NCBI RefSeq assembly: GCF_019803445.1
Contig: NZ_CP081844.1
Coordinates: 446,501-510,500 of the forward strand
DNA from: Caenibius sp. WL
GTDB taxonomy: Bacteria > Pseudomonadota > Alphaproteobacteria > Sphingomonadales > Sphingomonadaceae
Direction of reading: 5' to 3'
DNA length: 64,000 nt
Shown piece after piece: positions 8,956 through 18,162 of the stretch. Numbering within the stretch: the first letter of the stretch is position 1; the number at the start of each line of letters is the position of its first letter. The translations under genes and the position numbers were made by a program. The notes under the pieces are model-generated. The model was given only the letters and a program-made list of their open reading frames with translations. It was not told the origin of the DNA and ran no database searches.

Positions 8956-9728
8956 GCCGCTTTCCTCTTTTCAGGCAGGCGTCCAATCAGTTCGCGCGCC
9001 AATGCCATATAGGCGCGGCTGCCCGCGCAAGCGTGATCGTAAACCAGCGCCGGCATGCCGTGGCTGGGCGCTTCGGACAGGCGCACGTTGCGCGGGATCA
9101 CCGCCTCGAACACCAGACCGCCAAGGCAATCGCGCACATCGTCCGCGACCTGATCGGTCAGCCGGTTGCGGCGGTCGAACATGGTCAGAACCACACCGAT
9201 GATCCCGAGATCGGGATTGAACCGCTGCTGCACGCGTTCGACCGTTTGCAGCAACTGACTCAACCCTTCGAGAGCGAAGAATTCGCACTGCAAGGGCACC
9301 AGCAACGTATCCGCCGCGGCCAGGGCATTCAGCGTCAGCAAGCCCAACGAAGGCGGGCAATCGACGAAGCAGACCTCATGCCCGGTATGCCCCGCCAGAG
9401 CGTTGCGCAGGCGATCCGTCCGCTGATCGACCGACACCAATTCCACTTCCGCACCGCTGAGATCGACCGTCGCGGGGACGATATCGAGCCCGGGAATAGC
9501 CGTCGGCATGATGCAATCGGCGAGCGGCGCTTCATCGACCAGAAGATCGTAGCTCGAACTGTGGCGGTCGGAAGCCTGAATACCCAGCCCGGTGGATGCG
9601 TTGCCCTGCGGGTCCAGATCGACCAGCAGCGTCTTCCAGCCGGAAGCCGCCATTGCAGTGGCGACATTGATGGCCGTGGTGGTCTTGCCCACTCCGCCCT
9701 TCTGGTTGGCAATCGCGATTTGAATCAT
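8952..9728 (-). CDS. parA: Chromosome partitioning ATPase ParA
   Basis: A 258-residue ParA/Soj-type ATPase forming DNA-bound dimers that pull ParB-parS complexes towards the pole. The deviant Walker A motif KGGVGKTT is at residues 10-17; 'LLVDLDPQGNA' and 'VCFVDCPPSLGLL' are the A' and B motifs. Size is typical for chromosomal ParA lacking a DNA-binding extension. The start overlaps the rsmG stop (ATGA at 9725-9728) and its stop overlaps the parB start, so stoichiometry is probably coupled by translation. Confidence 0.97.
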   Translation of the reverse strand: MIQIAIANQKGGVGKTTTAINVATAMAASGWKTLLVDLDPQGNASTGLGIQASDRHSSSYDLLVDEAPLADCIMPTAIPGLDIVPATVDLSGAEVELVSVDQRTDRLRNALAGHTGHEVCFVDCPPSLGLLTLNALAAADTLLVPLQCEFFALEGLSQLLQTVERVQQRFNPDLGIIGVVLTMFDRRNRLTDQVADDVRDCLGGLVFEAVIPRNVRLSEAPSHGMPALVYDHACAGSRAYMALARELIGRLPEKRKAA

Positions 9729-10381
9729 GATGCTGCTTGCCTCGCTTCCGGTCGAACCTGCTGCTGCACCGGCCCGCCAATGATAATACCCGCTTCAGAA
9801 TCCGTTACGGAATGTTCCACGTGAAACAGGCTACGCTGATTCTTCCCAAGACTTTGCAAGTCTTGCGTGGCCGAACGCCCTTTGGGCAACAGCCAGATGG
9901 TCTCCTTTGTGGAAAACCGCTCGGCCAATTCCAGCAACCGTGGCATTGGGGCGAAAGCGCGCGCCGAAATCACCCCGGCCGCAAAAGTGGGAACCTGTTC
10001 CAATCGCTCCCCCTCCACCATGCAATTCACCAATCCCAACGCATCGCGCGCGGCTTCCAACCACTCTATCCGCCGCTTGCGCGATTCGACCAGATGGACT
10101 TTCCACGCAGGCCGCATCGCGGCAATGACCAGACCGGGAAAACCCGCCCCCGTGCCCAGATCGAGCCAAGGCGCAATTGTTTCACGTGAAACATAGCCCA
10201 GAAGCTGCGCACTGTCGGCGATATGACGTTGCCACATCGAATCGACCGAAGCACGCGCAATCAAATTCTGGCGTGCATTTTCTTCGACGAGCAGCGCAGC
10301 GAGCTTCTCAAGCCGCTCCATCGCCACACCGTCGCACAACGATGCGGTGAAGGCCCGCGCTGCCGACTCACTGGCGATCAT
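9725..10381 (-). CDS. rsmG: 16S rRNA (guanine527-N7)-methyltransferase RsmG
   Basis: A 218-residue SAM-dependent enzyme that methylates G527 of 16S rRNA (formerly GidB). Motif I is '[15 protein letters not shown]'; '[11 protein letters not shown]' and '[16 protein letters not shown]' follow as in the family. It overlaps mnmG upstream and parA downstream by 4 bases each. Two parS palindromes are embedded in the coding sequence: one encodes Val-Ser-Arg-Glu-Thr between the N-terminal helices and motif I, the other Leu-Phe-His-Val-Glu-His near the C-terminus. The start at 10381 is fixed by the overlap. Confidence 0.95.
   Translation of the reverse strand: MIASESAARAFTASLCDGVAMERLEKLAALLVEENARQNLIARASVDSMWQRHIADSAQLLGYVSRETIAPWLDLGTGAGFPGLVIAAMRPAWKVHLVESRKRRIEWLEAARDALGLVNCMVEGERLEQVPTFAAGVISARAFAPMPRLLELAERFSTKETIWLLPKGRSATQDLQSLGKNQRSLFHVEHSVTDSEAGIIIGGPVQQQVRPEARQAAS
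9813..9828. promoter_or_regulatory. parS: parS site 1 (inside rsmG)
   Basis: TGTTCCACGTGAAACA, matching the near-universal parS consensus TGTTNCACGTGAAACA. It lies in the 3' part of rsmG, about 85 bases upstream of the parA start. It is one of four sites that share the CACGTGAAACA core. Confidence 0.9.
10178..10193. promoter_or_regulatory. parS: parS site 2 (inside rsmG)
   Basis: TGTTTCACGTGAAACA, a perfect 16-bp palindrome identical to the classical parS sequence, within rsmG, where it encodes Val-Ser-Arg-Glu-Thr just before motif I. Confidence 0.93.
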
Positions 10382-12228
10382 GCCGCCGCCGCCCGCCGTG
10401 CGTGCACAAGCAGAGCCGCAAGCGCCGCCGGGGTGATCCCGGGCACGCGCCCCGCCGCCGCGAGAGTCGCGGGCCGCGCCCGCGCCAGCCGCTCGACCAT
10501 CTCGTTGGACAGGCCGGGCACTTCCGCAAACGGAAAGGCCTCACCCAACGCCACGCCCTCGCTCGCCCGCAAATCGCGCAGCTCTGCATCCTGCCGCGCG
10601 AGATAGGGTGCGTAGGCGGCATCCTCCGCCACCTCAGCGGCAAGGTCGCTGCCCCAATCGAGAGGCTCCGGCAACCATGGCGCCAGTCCCGTCAGTTCGA
10701 CACCGCCAAAGCGCAGCCATTCCCGCAGCGGGCGCCTGCCGCTATCATTGCGAACCGGCAGTCCTGCATTGGACATTTCGGCGGCAGTGACCTCTCGTTC
10801 CAGGGCCGCATCCCATTCGCCCCGCTCCGCCTCCCGCCGCGCGAACCAGGCCTGGCGCTCCTCCCCCACGCAACCTGCTTGCAGCGCCAAAGGCGTCAGG
10901 CGACTGGTGGCGTTGTTCGCACGCAACCGCAGGCGATACTCTGCGCGGGCGGTAAGCATCCGGTACGGCTCACTCACCCCCTGCAAGGTGAGATCGTCGA
11001 TCATCACCGCGATATAGGAATTCGCCCGGTCCAGCGGTGCCGGCTCCTTGCCGAGCACAGCCGCAGCCGCCTGCATGCCAGCCACCAATCCTTGTGCCGC
11101 GGCTTCCTCGTATCCCGTCGTCCCATTGATCTGCCCGGCGCAATAGAGCCCTGGGATAGCACGCAGTTCGAGAGTCGGGTGAAGGGCTCGCGGATCGATA
11201 TGATCGTATTCAACCGCATAGCCGGGCACGCTCATTTCGACTTGCTCCAACCCCTCCATCGTTCGCACCATCGCGATCTGCACATCCGTGGGCAACGAAG
11301 TGCTGATTCCGTTGGGATAGACCAGATGCGTACCCAGACCTTCGGGTTCCAGAAAAATCTGATGGCTATCCCGATCGGCAAACCGGTGAATCTTGTCCTC
11401 GATCGACGGGCAATAACGCGGCCCTCGCGCATCGATAGCGCCCGTAAACAAAGGGGAGCGATGCAGGTTTGCGCGAATGGTTTCATGTGTCCGCACATTG
11501 GTCCGCGTGATCGCGCAGAAAATTTGCGGATTGGTCCGGCCCTGCCCCATAGCCGACATCGTCCAGGGATCAGGGTCCGATTCCTGTTCGTCCAACCGCG
11601 CCCAATCGATCGTCCGCCCATCAAGCCGTGGCGGCGTTCCCGTTTTTAACCGAGCCATGGGAAGATTCGCATCGCGCATCTGGGCCGCCAGCCGCTGTGC
11701 CGATGCTTCCCCGATTCGCCCGCCGGTAAGCCGCTCCTCCCCCCGGAACAAAGTGCCGCCAAGAAATGTCCCGGTGCACAAGATCACCGCCGATGCCGCA
11801 AGCGTCGCGCCGTCGCTCAGGCGGAGGCCGCTCACGCGCCCGCCCTCCAGCACAAGGTCGGCTGCTTCCCCGGCGATGCAGGTCAGATTGTCCTGCTTAG
11901 TCAGCATGGCCTGAATAGCGGCCTTGAACAGCGTTCGGTCGGCCTGAACGCGGGGGCCCCAGACCGCGCTCCCTTTCGAGCGGTTGAGCATACGATAGTG
12001 GATGGCCGCCGCGTCGGCCGCGCGGCCGATCAATCCGTCGAAGGCATCCACTTCGCGTACCAGATGGCCTTTGCCCAAACCACCGATGGCAGGATTGCAA
12101 CTCATTGCGCCGATAGCGGAGAGATCGAAACTGACCAGTCCGACACGCGCACCCATGCGCGCAGCAACCGCCGCAGCCTCGCAGCCGGCATGACCGCCGC
12201 CCACAACCAGGATATCGAAACTCCGCAT
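10378..12228 (-). CDS. mnmG: tRNA uridine-5-carboxymethylaminomethyl synthase subunit MnmG
   Basis: A 616-residue FAD protein that with MnmE installs the (carboxymethyl)aminomethyl group at wobble U34 of several tRNAs. The N-terminal Rossmann motif '[19 protein letters not shown]' binds FAD. Other family marks are '[15 protein letters not shown]' with the conserved Cys, 'GTFLGG', '[10 protein letters not shown]'-like '[13 protein letters not shown]', and '[18 protein letters not shown]'. The C-terminal domain ends in the expected helical region. It is first in a four-gene overlapping run with rsmG, parA and parB; mnmE lies immediately upstream across a gap containing a parS site. Confidence 0.97.
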   Translation of the reverse strand: MRSFDILVVGGGHAGCEAAAVAARMGARVGLVSFDLSAIGAMSCNPAIGGLGKGHLVREVDAFDGLIGRAADAAAIHYRMLNRSKGSAVWGPRVQADRTLFKAAIQAMLTKQDNLTCIAGEAADLVLEGGRVSGLRLSDGATLAASAVILCTGTFLGGTLFRGEERLTGGRIGEASAQRLAAQMRDANLPMARLKTGTPPRLDGRTIDWARLDEQESDPDPWTMSAMGQGRTNPQIFCAITRTNVRTHETIRANLHRSPLFTGAIDARGPRYCPSIEDKIHRFADRDSHQIFLEPEGLGTHLVYPNGISTSLPTDVQIAMVRTMEGLEQVEMSVPGYAVEYDHIDPRALHPTLELRAIPGLYCAGQINGTTGYEEAAAQGLVAGMQAAAAVLGKEPAPLDRANSYIAVMIDDLTLQGVSEPYRMLTARAEYRLRLRANNATSRLTPLALQAGCVGEERQAWFARREAERGEWDAALEREVTAAEMSNAGLPVRNDSGRRPLREWLRFGGVELTGLAPWLPEPLDWGSDLAAEVAEDAAYAPYLARQDAELRDLRASEGVALGEAFPFAEVPGLSNEMVERLARARPATLAAAGRVPGITPAALAALLVHARRAAAA

Positions 12229-12300
12229 AAGGGCTCCGATAAAGGAACCCGTTCAACGGGTCAAAGGAACATCGGCGAACAGGAAAGCCGGTGTGGCCAA

Positions 12301-12316
12301 TGTTTCACGTGAAACA
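12301..12316. promoter_or_regulatory. parS: parS site 3 (mnmE-mnmG intergenic)
   Basis: Perfect TGTTTCACGTGAAACA in the 98-base gap between the mnmE stop and the mnmG start. It is the only one of the four sites outside a coding region. Confidence 0.93.
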
Positions 12317-12326
12317 TCGTTTACAG

Positions 12327-13610
12327 CTATTTTCCGATGCAGAACTGCCCGAACAGCGCATCCAGCATATCCTCGGTGGTAGCCCGCCCCACCAGCCGAT
12401 CGAATGCCATCCGCGCGAGCCGCAAGTTTTCCGCCTGGAGCAGAGGATCGGGGACATGCGCAACAGCGTCCAATGCCGCCTGCACGTCTGCCAGCAAACT
12501 GTGTTGGCGTGCGTTCAGCGCGGCGTCCCCGGCACGTGGCATCGCCGTTTGGGCAACTGCGATCAGCGCCTGTTTCAGTTCCGCCATGCCCTCTCCGGTG
12601 ACGGCAGAAACGCGGTGATGCGGAGTGCGCTTTGTTTCACGTGAAACATCGTCCGCCCGTGCATCGATCTCCCATGCATCTTGCGGCCCCTCGCTCTCAG
12701 GCCCCAGCCACAGGACGAGATCCGCCCGCTCCAATTCGTCCCTCGCGCGATCGATTCCGATCAGTTCGATTGCATCGTTGCTATCCCCGTCTTCGCGCAG
12801 GCCGGCGGTATCGACAAAAGTGAACGCGATGCCGCCGATGGCCACAGGCCGGAGGATCACATCGCGCGTGGTCCCCGCCACCGGTGAAGTGATCGCCGCC
12901 TCGCTCTCGACCAGCGCATTGAACAAAGTGCTTTTGCCCGCATTCGGCGGCCCGGCGAGGACCACGCGATAGCCTTCCTTCAATGCCTCCGCATGCGGGC
13001 GGGCCAGCCATTCGCCTATTTCACCGGAAAGCTGATTCACCTGCATGGCAAAATCCGGGGGCAGCGCCGCCACGTCATCTTCATCGGCAAAATCGAGAAT
13101 CGCTTCGACACGCGCGGCGAGCGTGAGCAGGCGATCACGCCATGCATCGACCTGCCGCGACAAGGCCCCGCCCACCATGGCCAACGCCGCCCGCCGTTGC
13201 AGATCGGTCTCTGCTGCGAGCAGATCGGCCAACCCTTCCGCTTCGGCCAAATCGATTCGGCCATTGGCAAAGGCCCGGCGGGTGAATTCGCCCGCTTCGG
13301 CCTTGCGCAGACCGGCGAAGGTTCCGAGCATCGCTTCCACGGCCCGAACCACGGCCCTGCCCCCGTGAAGATGGAGTTCGGCGATATCGTCGCCGGTCGC
13401 CGTCGTCGGACCAGGCAGCCACAGAACCAACGCATCATCCAGCGTTTCCCCTGCCCCATCCCGCAACCGGGCAAAGCGTGCCTTGCGCGGCGCAGGCAAG
13501 CGCCCAGCGAGCGCCTGCAGCACCGGTCCCGCCTGGGGGCCGCTGATACGGATCACCGCAATGCCCGCCGGCGGCTGCCCGCTGGACAGGGCGAAAATGG
13601 TATCGGTCAT
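12327..13610 (-). CDS. mnmE: tRNA modification GTPase MnmE
   Basis: A 427-residue GTPase, partner of MnmG in wobble-U34 modification. The N-terminal formyl-THF-binding domain begins 'MTDTIFALSSGQPPAGIAVIRISG'-like sequence. The G domain has G1 'GPPNAGKS', G2/G3 'SPVAGTTRDV' and 'DTAGLRE', and the protein ends in the invariant Cys-Ile-Gly-Lys. The ATG at 13610 is preferred to 13619 because AGGA sits 8 bases before it and homologues start MTDTIFALSSG. A parS site at 12633 is embedded, encoding Val-Ser-Arg-Glu-Thr in a poorly conserved stretch of the G domain. Confidence 0.96.
   Translation of the reverse strand: MTDTIFALSSGQPPAGIAVIRISGPQAGPVLQALAGRLPAPRKARFARLRDGAGETLDDALVLWLPGPTTATGDDIAELHLHGGRAVVRAVEAMLGTFAGLRKAEAGEFTRRAFANGRIDLAEAEGLADLLAAETDLQRRAALAMVGGALSRQVDAWRDRLLTLAARVEAILDFADEDDVAALPPDFAMQVNQLSGEIGEWLARPHAEALKEGYRVVLAGPPNAGKSTLFNALVESEAAITSPVAGTTRDVILRPVAIGGIAFTFVDTAGLREDGDSNDAIELIGIDRARDELERADLVLWLGPESEGPQDAWEIDARADDVSRETKRTPHHRVSAVTGEGMAELKQALIAVAQTAMPRAGDAALNARQHSLLADVQAALDAVAHVPDPLLQAENLRLARMAFDRLVGRATTEDMLDALFGQFCIGK
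12633..12648. promoter_or_regulatory. parS: parS site 4 (inside mnmE)
   Basis: Perfect TGTTTCACGTGAAACA inside mnmE, translated as Val-Ser-Arg-Glu-Thr. At about 7.6 kb it is the parS nearest the proposed origin. Confidence 0.93.
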
Positions 13611-13664
13611 GTCATCCATCCTGCGCCAGTGCCCGATGCGATGACGCAGGAGGACAATGGCGGA

Positions 13665-13928
13665 TTAGCTGCTCTTTTTCTTGTTGCCGGTTGCGCCCTG
13701 CGCGAAGGCGGCGCCGCCTTCAAGAATGTTCTGGAACAGCTTGAGCCCGAATTGCCCCATCGGCGCCCATTGCTGTGACAGTTCCTTGAGCTGTTCGAGG
13801 CTGGTAACCCCTTGCAATGCCTTGGAGAGATTCTCGACATAGATGGCATTGACCTGGCTGACATCGGGCAGACCAAGGAATGCCCGGGCCTCCTCCGGCG
13901 TACAATCGATCTCGATATTCACTTTCAT
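13665..13928 (-). CDS. DUF6489-type small protein
   Basis: An 87-residue predicted cytosolic protein, 'MKVNIEIDCTPEEARAFLGLPDV' at the N-terminus and a Lys/Ser-rich tail. It matches the sphingomonad DUF6489 proteins as I remember them; no function is known. The start at 13928 follows AAAGGGG; an upstream in-frame ATG at 14075 would overlap the divergent dienelactone hydrolase gene. It lies upstream of mnmE on the same strand with a 54-base gap, so it may share its transcript. The helical centre with 'LEQLKELSQQWAPMGQ' suggests a helical-bundle partner protein. Confidence 0.75.
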   Translation of the reverse strand: MKVNIEIDCTPEEARAFLGLPDVSQVNAIYVENLSKALQGVTSLEQLKELSQQWAPMGQFGLKLFQNILEGGAAFAQGATGNKKKSS

Positions 13929-14028
13929 GCCACCACCCCTTTCCACGATATGGCAGGAACCTGTCACACGGCCTTGGCAAAGTCCATCATGCCCGACTAG
14001 TCTGCCCAAAATTACAAGGAGAGCCCCC

Positions 14029-14727
14029 ATGGCCCAGACAATCACGATCCCGGCGCTCGACGGCGACGGCGCCATTCCCGTCTATATCGCGAAGCCTTCC
14101 GGCACGCCGCGCGCGGCCATCATCGTCGTACCTGAAATCTTCGGCGTGAATCCTGGTATCCGCAAGAAGTGCGACGATTGGGCCGCCAAAGGCTACCTCG
14201 CTGCTGCGCCCGATATCTTCTGGCGCTTTGCCCCCGGCGTCGAACTCGATCCGGACGTGGAGGCGGAACTGCAGGAAGCGTTCGGTTATTTCGCCCAGTT
14301 CGATGCCGATCTCGGAGTCCAGGACATCGAAGCGCTGATCAAGTATCTGCGGGCCAACGAAGGGACTGAGAAAGTCGGTCTTGTCGGCTACTGCCTCGGC
14401 GGACGAATGGCCTATCTCGCTGCGGCGCGCACCGATATCGATGCCAGTGTCGGCTACTACGGTGTGATGATCGATCAGATGCTCAATGAATCGCATGCTA
14501 TCGCCAATCCCCTGATGCTTCACATCGCGGGCGATGACGGTTTCGTTTCTCCGGAAGCTCAGCAGGCGATGCATCAAGGCCTCGATGATCATCCCCGCGT
14601 CACTCTGTACGATTATCCCGGCCTCGATCATGGCTTCGCCGCGGAAATGGGCAATCGCCGCGATGAAGCGGGCGCGCAACTGGCCGACAGCCGCACCGAA
14701 GCCTTTTTCAAGGATCATCTCGGGTAG
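14029..14727 (+). CDS. Dienelactone hydrolase family protein
   Basis: A 232-residue alpha/beta hydrolase. The nucleophile is a Cys in 'GYCLGGRMAY', as in true dienelactone hydrolases; 'HIAGDDGFVS' supplies the Asp and 'PGLDHGF' the His of the triad. Family members hydrolyse dienelactone in chlorocatechol degradation, but many act on other esters; no aromatic-degradation genes are adjacent, so the substrate is open. The start at 14029 follows AAGGAGAG. The glutamate-synthase-like gene begins 12 bases downstream, so the two are probably co-transcribed. Confidence 0.88.
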   Translation: MAQTITIPALDGDGAIPVYIAKPSGTPRAAIIVVPEIFGVNPGIRKKCDDWAAKGYLAAAPDIFWRFAPGVELDPDVEAELQEAFGYFAQFDADLGVQDIEALIKYLRANEGTEKVGLVGYCLGGRMAYLAAARTDIDASVGYYGVMIDQMLNESHAIANPLMLHIAGDDGFVSPEAQQAMHQGLDDHPRVTLYDYPGLDHGFAAEMGNRRDEAGAQLADSRTEAFFKDHLG

Positions 14728-14739
14728 GAGAATTCCGCC

Positions 14740-16326
14740 ATGACACTGGCCCTGCGTTATGTCGTCCCGCTGCTTCTGGCGGGGGCGGTGCTTGTTTGCG
14801 CCATCTTCGGCTTTCTGCACTGGGGCCTGTGGATCACGGTTCCACTGCTTATCGTGGCGCTGTGGGATTTCTTCCAGCCGCGCCACACCTTGCGCCGCAA
14901 TTATCCGCTGATCGCCCGCGTCCGCTGGCTGTCGGAGGATTTGCGGCCCTATGTCCGGGCCTACTTCGTCGAAGGGGATCTCGAAGGCCGCCCATACAGC
15001 CATGACGAACGCGCGCTGATCTATGCACGGGCCAAGAACGAACTCGACACCCATCCCATGGGGACCGAGTTGGACGTCTATTCCGACGAATACCGCTGGC
15101 TGGGCCATTCGATCGCGCCGACAGCCCATATTCCCGAAAGCTGGCGGCTGCGCATCGGTGGGCCGGGTTGCAAGCACCCCTACTCTTCCGCCCTACTGAA
15201 CATTTCCGCCATGAGCTTCGGCTCCCTCTCCGGGCGGGCGATCGAAGCGCTGAACAAAGGGGCCAGGATCGGCAATTTCGCGCATGACACGGGCGAAGGA
15301 TCGATCAGCCCCTATCATCGCACTTATGGCGGCGATCTGATCTGGGAACTGGGCAGCGCCTATTTCGGATGCCGCGACGACAATGGCCGCTTCGATCCCG
15401 TCCGCTTCGCCGAACAGGCGCAAAGCGACCAGGTGAAAATGATCGAAATCAAGCTCAGCCAGGGGGCCAAGCCAGGCCATGGCGGGATGTTGCCGGGCGC
15501 CAAGGTCACCCCGGAAATCGCCGCCACGCGCGGTGTTCCGGTGGGGCGCGATGTCATTTCCCCCGCCGCCCATCCGGAGTTTTCCACCCCGATAGAACTG
15601 CTTGAATTCGTTGCCAGATTGCGGGAACTATCGCAGGGTAAGCCAGTCGGCATGAAACTTTGCGTGGGCCAGCCGCACGAAATTCTGGCTGTGACCAAGG
15701 CCATGCTCAAGACGGGGATCAAGCCCGATTTCATCGTCGTGGACGGGGCTGAAGGGGGCACGGGCGCGGCACCGCTGGAACTGACCAACAGCGTCGGCAT
15801 GCCTTTGCGCGAAGGGCTGATCTGGATCCGCAACGCCTTGGTCGGCGCATCGCTGAAGCAGGACATCCGCATCGGCGCATCGGGCAAAGTCTATTCGGGT
15901 GCGGGCATGGCCGAACTGCTCGGCTATGGGGCCGACTGGTGCAACGCGGCCCGCGCTTTCATGTTCGCGCTGGGCTGCGTCCAGTCGATGCAATGCCACA
16001 CGGACCGCTGCCCTACTGGTGTCGCGACCCAGGTCCCCTGGCGCCAGCGTGGGCTGGTAGTGGAAGACAAGGCGGAACGCGTGGCCAATTTCCAGCGTCA
16101 CACGCTGAATGCGCTCCGCGAAATTGTCGTCGCCATGGGCTTGGAAAACCCCTGGCAGATCGCGCCGATGGACATGCGGGAACGGGTCAATTCGGCGCGG
16201 GCCGATCCGGTAGACCGCGTCTATGCCTTTGTCGAAGAGGGCGCCTTGATCGCCGATCCGGAAAGCACCCCCCTCGCCCGCCAATGGGCGGTCGCCAGCG
16301 CGGAGACGTTCCGCCGGGTGGCGTGA
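14740..16326 (+). CDS. Membrane-anchored FMN-binding glutamate synthase family protein
   Basis: A 528-residue protein. Two membrane helices (about residues 5-45) precede a glutamate-synthase FMN/[3Fe-4S] domain like the GltB central domain. 'LDTHPMGTELDVY', 'GEGSISPYH', 'KPGHGGMLPGAK' and the cluster motif 'CVQSMQCHTDRCPTG' are visible. It lacks the glutaminase domain, so it is not a complete GOGAT. Relatives are annotated FMN-binding glutamate synthase family; the physiological reaction is uncertain. It follows the dienelactone hydrolase by 12 bases and its stop directly abuts that of the BLUF gene, so there is no intergenic space between the convergent pair. Confidence 0.87.
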   Translation: MTLALRYVVPLLLAGAVLVCAIFGFLHWGLWITVPLLIVALWDFFQPRHTLRRNYPLIARVRWLSEDLRPYVRAYFVEGDLEGRPYSHDERALIYARAKNELDTHPMGTELDVYSDEYRWLGHSIAPTAHIPESWRLRIGGPGCKHPYSSALLNISAMSFGSLSGRAIEALNKGARIGNFAHDTGEGSISPYHRTYGGDLIWELGSAYFGCRDDNGRFDPVRFAEQAQSDQVKMIEIKLSQGAKPGHGGMLPGAKVTPEIAATRGVPVGRDVISPAAHPEFSTPIELLEFVARLRELSQGKPVGMKLCVGQPHEILAVTKAMLKTGIKPDFIVVDGAEGGTGAAPLELTNSVGMPLREGLIWIRNALVGASLKQDIRIGASGKVYSGAGMAELLGYGADWCNAARAFMFALGCVQSMQCHTDRCPTGVATQVPWRQRGLVVEDKAERVANFQRHTLNALREIVVAMGLENPWQIAPMDMRERVNSARADPVDRVYAFVEEGALIADPESTPLARQWAVASAETFRRVA

Positions 16327-16716
16327 TCAGTTCAATATCGCGAAATTGAGCACTGTGCGCCGTGTCTGCGCAGACAGCTGCATCGGCAGTTCGCTATCCA
16401 GCTTGTCCTGCCGAACCGCCACTTCGTCAGCCAGATAAATGCGCCGCATGATCCAATCGGCGCAATCGCGTTCCGCAATCGGAATGTCTTCCAGACGAAC
16501 GATGCCGCTATGCCGCCGATCGGCATGCAGATCGCGCATAAGCGCCAACAGCGAGGCCGCCGGTCCTTCGATCAACTGCAGGAAGTTGCGCCCGTTATAA
16601 AGCAGGAACCCGGTGATGTCCCGCAGGGCATTGTTGCGCTGCGAAGCCGCGAGAATGGCGGCTATATCGCCATCCCCGAGGTCCGCTGCCGTGCTGATGT
16701 AAACGAACTGACGCAC
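16327..16716 (-). CDS. BLUF-domain blue-light sensor protein
   Basis: A 129-residue protein that is essentially a single BLUF domain. The flavin-switch residues are all present: Tyr6 ('FVYIS'), Asn29 ('QRNNALRDITGFLLY'), Gln47 ('FLQLIEG'), and Trp88/Met90 in 'ADWIM'. No output domain follows; the last 30 residues are probably the C-terminal cap helices. In other bacteria such short BLUF proteins signal by protein-protein contact (known for PixD and BlrB types). It lies immediately downstream of rho on the same strand (22 bases) and could share its transcript by read-through. Confidence 0.92.
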   Translation of the reverse strand: MRQFVYISTAADLGDGDIAAILAASQRNNALRDITGFLLYNGRNFLQLIEGPAASLLALMRDLHADRRHSGIVRLEDIPIAERDCADWIMRRIYLADEVAVRQDKLDSELPMQLSAQTRRTVLNFAILN

Positions 16717-16738
16717 GGCAGCGGTTCCTTCGGTTCGG

Positions 16739-18004
16739 TCACTGATTCATCGTGGCGAAGAAATCTTCGTTGGTCTTGGAATCCTTCATCTTGTCGAGCA
16801 GGAATTCCATCGCATCGATCGTGCCCATCTGCATGAGGATGCGGCGCAGCACCCACATCTTGCTGAGCTGATCCTTGCCCACCAGCAGTTCTTCCTTGCG
16901 GGTGCCGGATTTGCCGACATCCAGGGCCGGGAAGATGCGCTTGTCCGCAACCTTGCGGTCGAGCACGATTTCCGAGTTACCGGTGCCTTTGAATTCTTCG
17001 AAGATCACTTCATCCATGCGGCTGCCGGTATCGATCAGCGCCGTGGCGATGATGGACAGCGAACCGCCCTCTTCGATATTGCGCGCCGCGCCGAAGAAAC
17101 GCTTCGGGCGTTGCAGGGCATTGGCATCGACACCGCCGGTCAGGACCTTGCCCGAACTGGGCACCACGGTGTTGTAGGCCCGGCCGAGGCGGGTGATCGA
17201 ATCGAGCAGAATCACCACGTCCTTCTTGTGTTCGACCAGACGCTTGGCCTTTTCGATAACCATTTCAGCCACCTGCACGTGGCGGCTCGCCGGCTCGTCG
17301 AACGTGGAGGAGATCACTTCGCCCTTCACGCTGCGTTGCATGTCGGTGACTTCTTCCGGGCGTTCATCGACCAGCAGCACCAGCAGGAACACCTCGGGGT
17401 GATTGTCGGTGATCGCCTTGGCGATGTTCTGCAGCAGGACGGTCTTACCCGTGCGCGGCGGGGCGACGATCAAGGCGCGCTGCCCCTTGCCCTGCGGGGC
17501 GATGATATCGATCACCCGGGCGGACTTGTCCTTCACCGTGGGATCGACCGTATCGAGAACCAGCTTCTCGTCCGGATAGAGCGGCGTCAGGTTATCGAAA
17601 TTGGTCCGGTGGCGCACCATGTCCGGATTGTCGAAATTGACGCTGGTAAGCTTCGTGAGGGCAAAATAGCGCTCCCCATCCTTGGGCGCGCGGATTTCGC
17701 CTTCCACCGTGTCGCCGGTGCGCAGGCCCCATTTGCGAACCTGGTTGGGCGAAACGTAGATATCGTCAGGCCCGGCGAGATAGTTCGCTTCGGGGCTGCG
17801 CAGGAAACCGAAACCGTCGGACAGCACTTCGATCGTGCCGACACCCATGATTTCCTGTTCGTATTCCTCATCCTCCGCCAGTTCGCGCAGAATGCAGAAC
17901 ATCAGATCCTGGCGGCGCATGGTGGACGCGCCTTCGACGCCCAGTTCCTCCGCCATTTCCACCAGCTCGGCCGGTGCTTTCTTTTTGAGTTCTTTCAGAT
18001 GCAT
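16739..18004 (-). CDS. rho: Transcription termination factor Rho
   Basis: A 421-residue hexameric RNA-dependent ATPase. The N-terminal helical domain ('[22 protein letters not shown]') and cold-shock-like RNA-binding domain ('[23 protein letters not shown]') are followed by the ATPase core with 'VAPPRTGKT' (Walker A), '[13 protein letters not shown]' and the Q/R-loop region. The start at 18004 gives the canonical length; the in-frame ATG at 18139 would add an unrelated Pro/Ser-rich leader. Position between hemJ and mnmE is the usual alphaproteobacterial origin-proximal order. Confidence 0.97.
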   Translation of the reverse strand: MHLKELKKKAPAELVEMAEELGVEGASTMRRQDLMFCILRELAEDEEYEQEIMGVGTIEVLSDGFGFLRSPEANYLAGPDDIYVSPNQVRKWGLRTGDTVEGEIRAPKDGERYFALTKLTSVNFDNPDMVRHRTNFDNLTPLYPDEKLVLDTVDPTVKDKSARVIDIIAPQGKGQRALIVAPPRTGKTVLLQNIAKAITDNHPEVFLLVLLVDERPEEVTDMQRSVKGEVISSTFDEPASRHVQVAEMVIEKAKRLVEHKKDVVILLDSITRLGRAYNTVVPSSGKVLTGGVDANALQRPKRFFGAARNIEEGGSLSIIATALIDTGSRMDEVIFEEFKGTGNSEIVLDRKVADKRIFPALDVGKSGTRKEELLVGKDQLSKMWVLRRILMQMGTIDAMEFLLDKMKDSKTNEDFFATMNQ

Positions 18005-18162
18005 GTTTCGGGATTCCGAAATTGAGTGAGTGGCCGGCCGGTCTGTCGGGCTTGGGGAAAGCGGACCGCGTTGCTCAAGAAACGATGCAACCTGCCGGAA
18101 AGGTGGCGCTGAAATAGGCGTCGCAGAGCGCGCCGTCAATCGATCCTGCGATGAAACCCGTC

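Noticed and set aside
10402-11649. 415-codon open frame on the plus strand opposite mnmG
   Set aside because: Antisense artefact of mnmG.
12291-12644. Plus-strand ORF starting Met-Trp-Pro-Met-Phe-His-Val-Lys-His
   Set aside because: The 'MFHVKH' start recurs at several places only because every parS palindrome reads that way; these are not genes.
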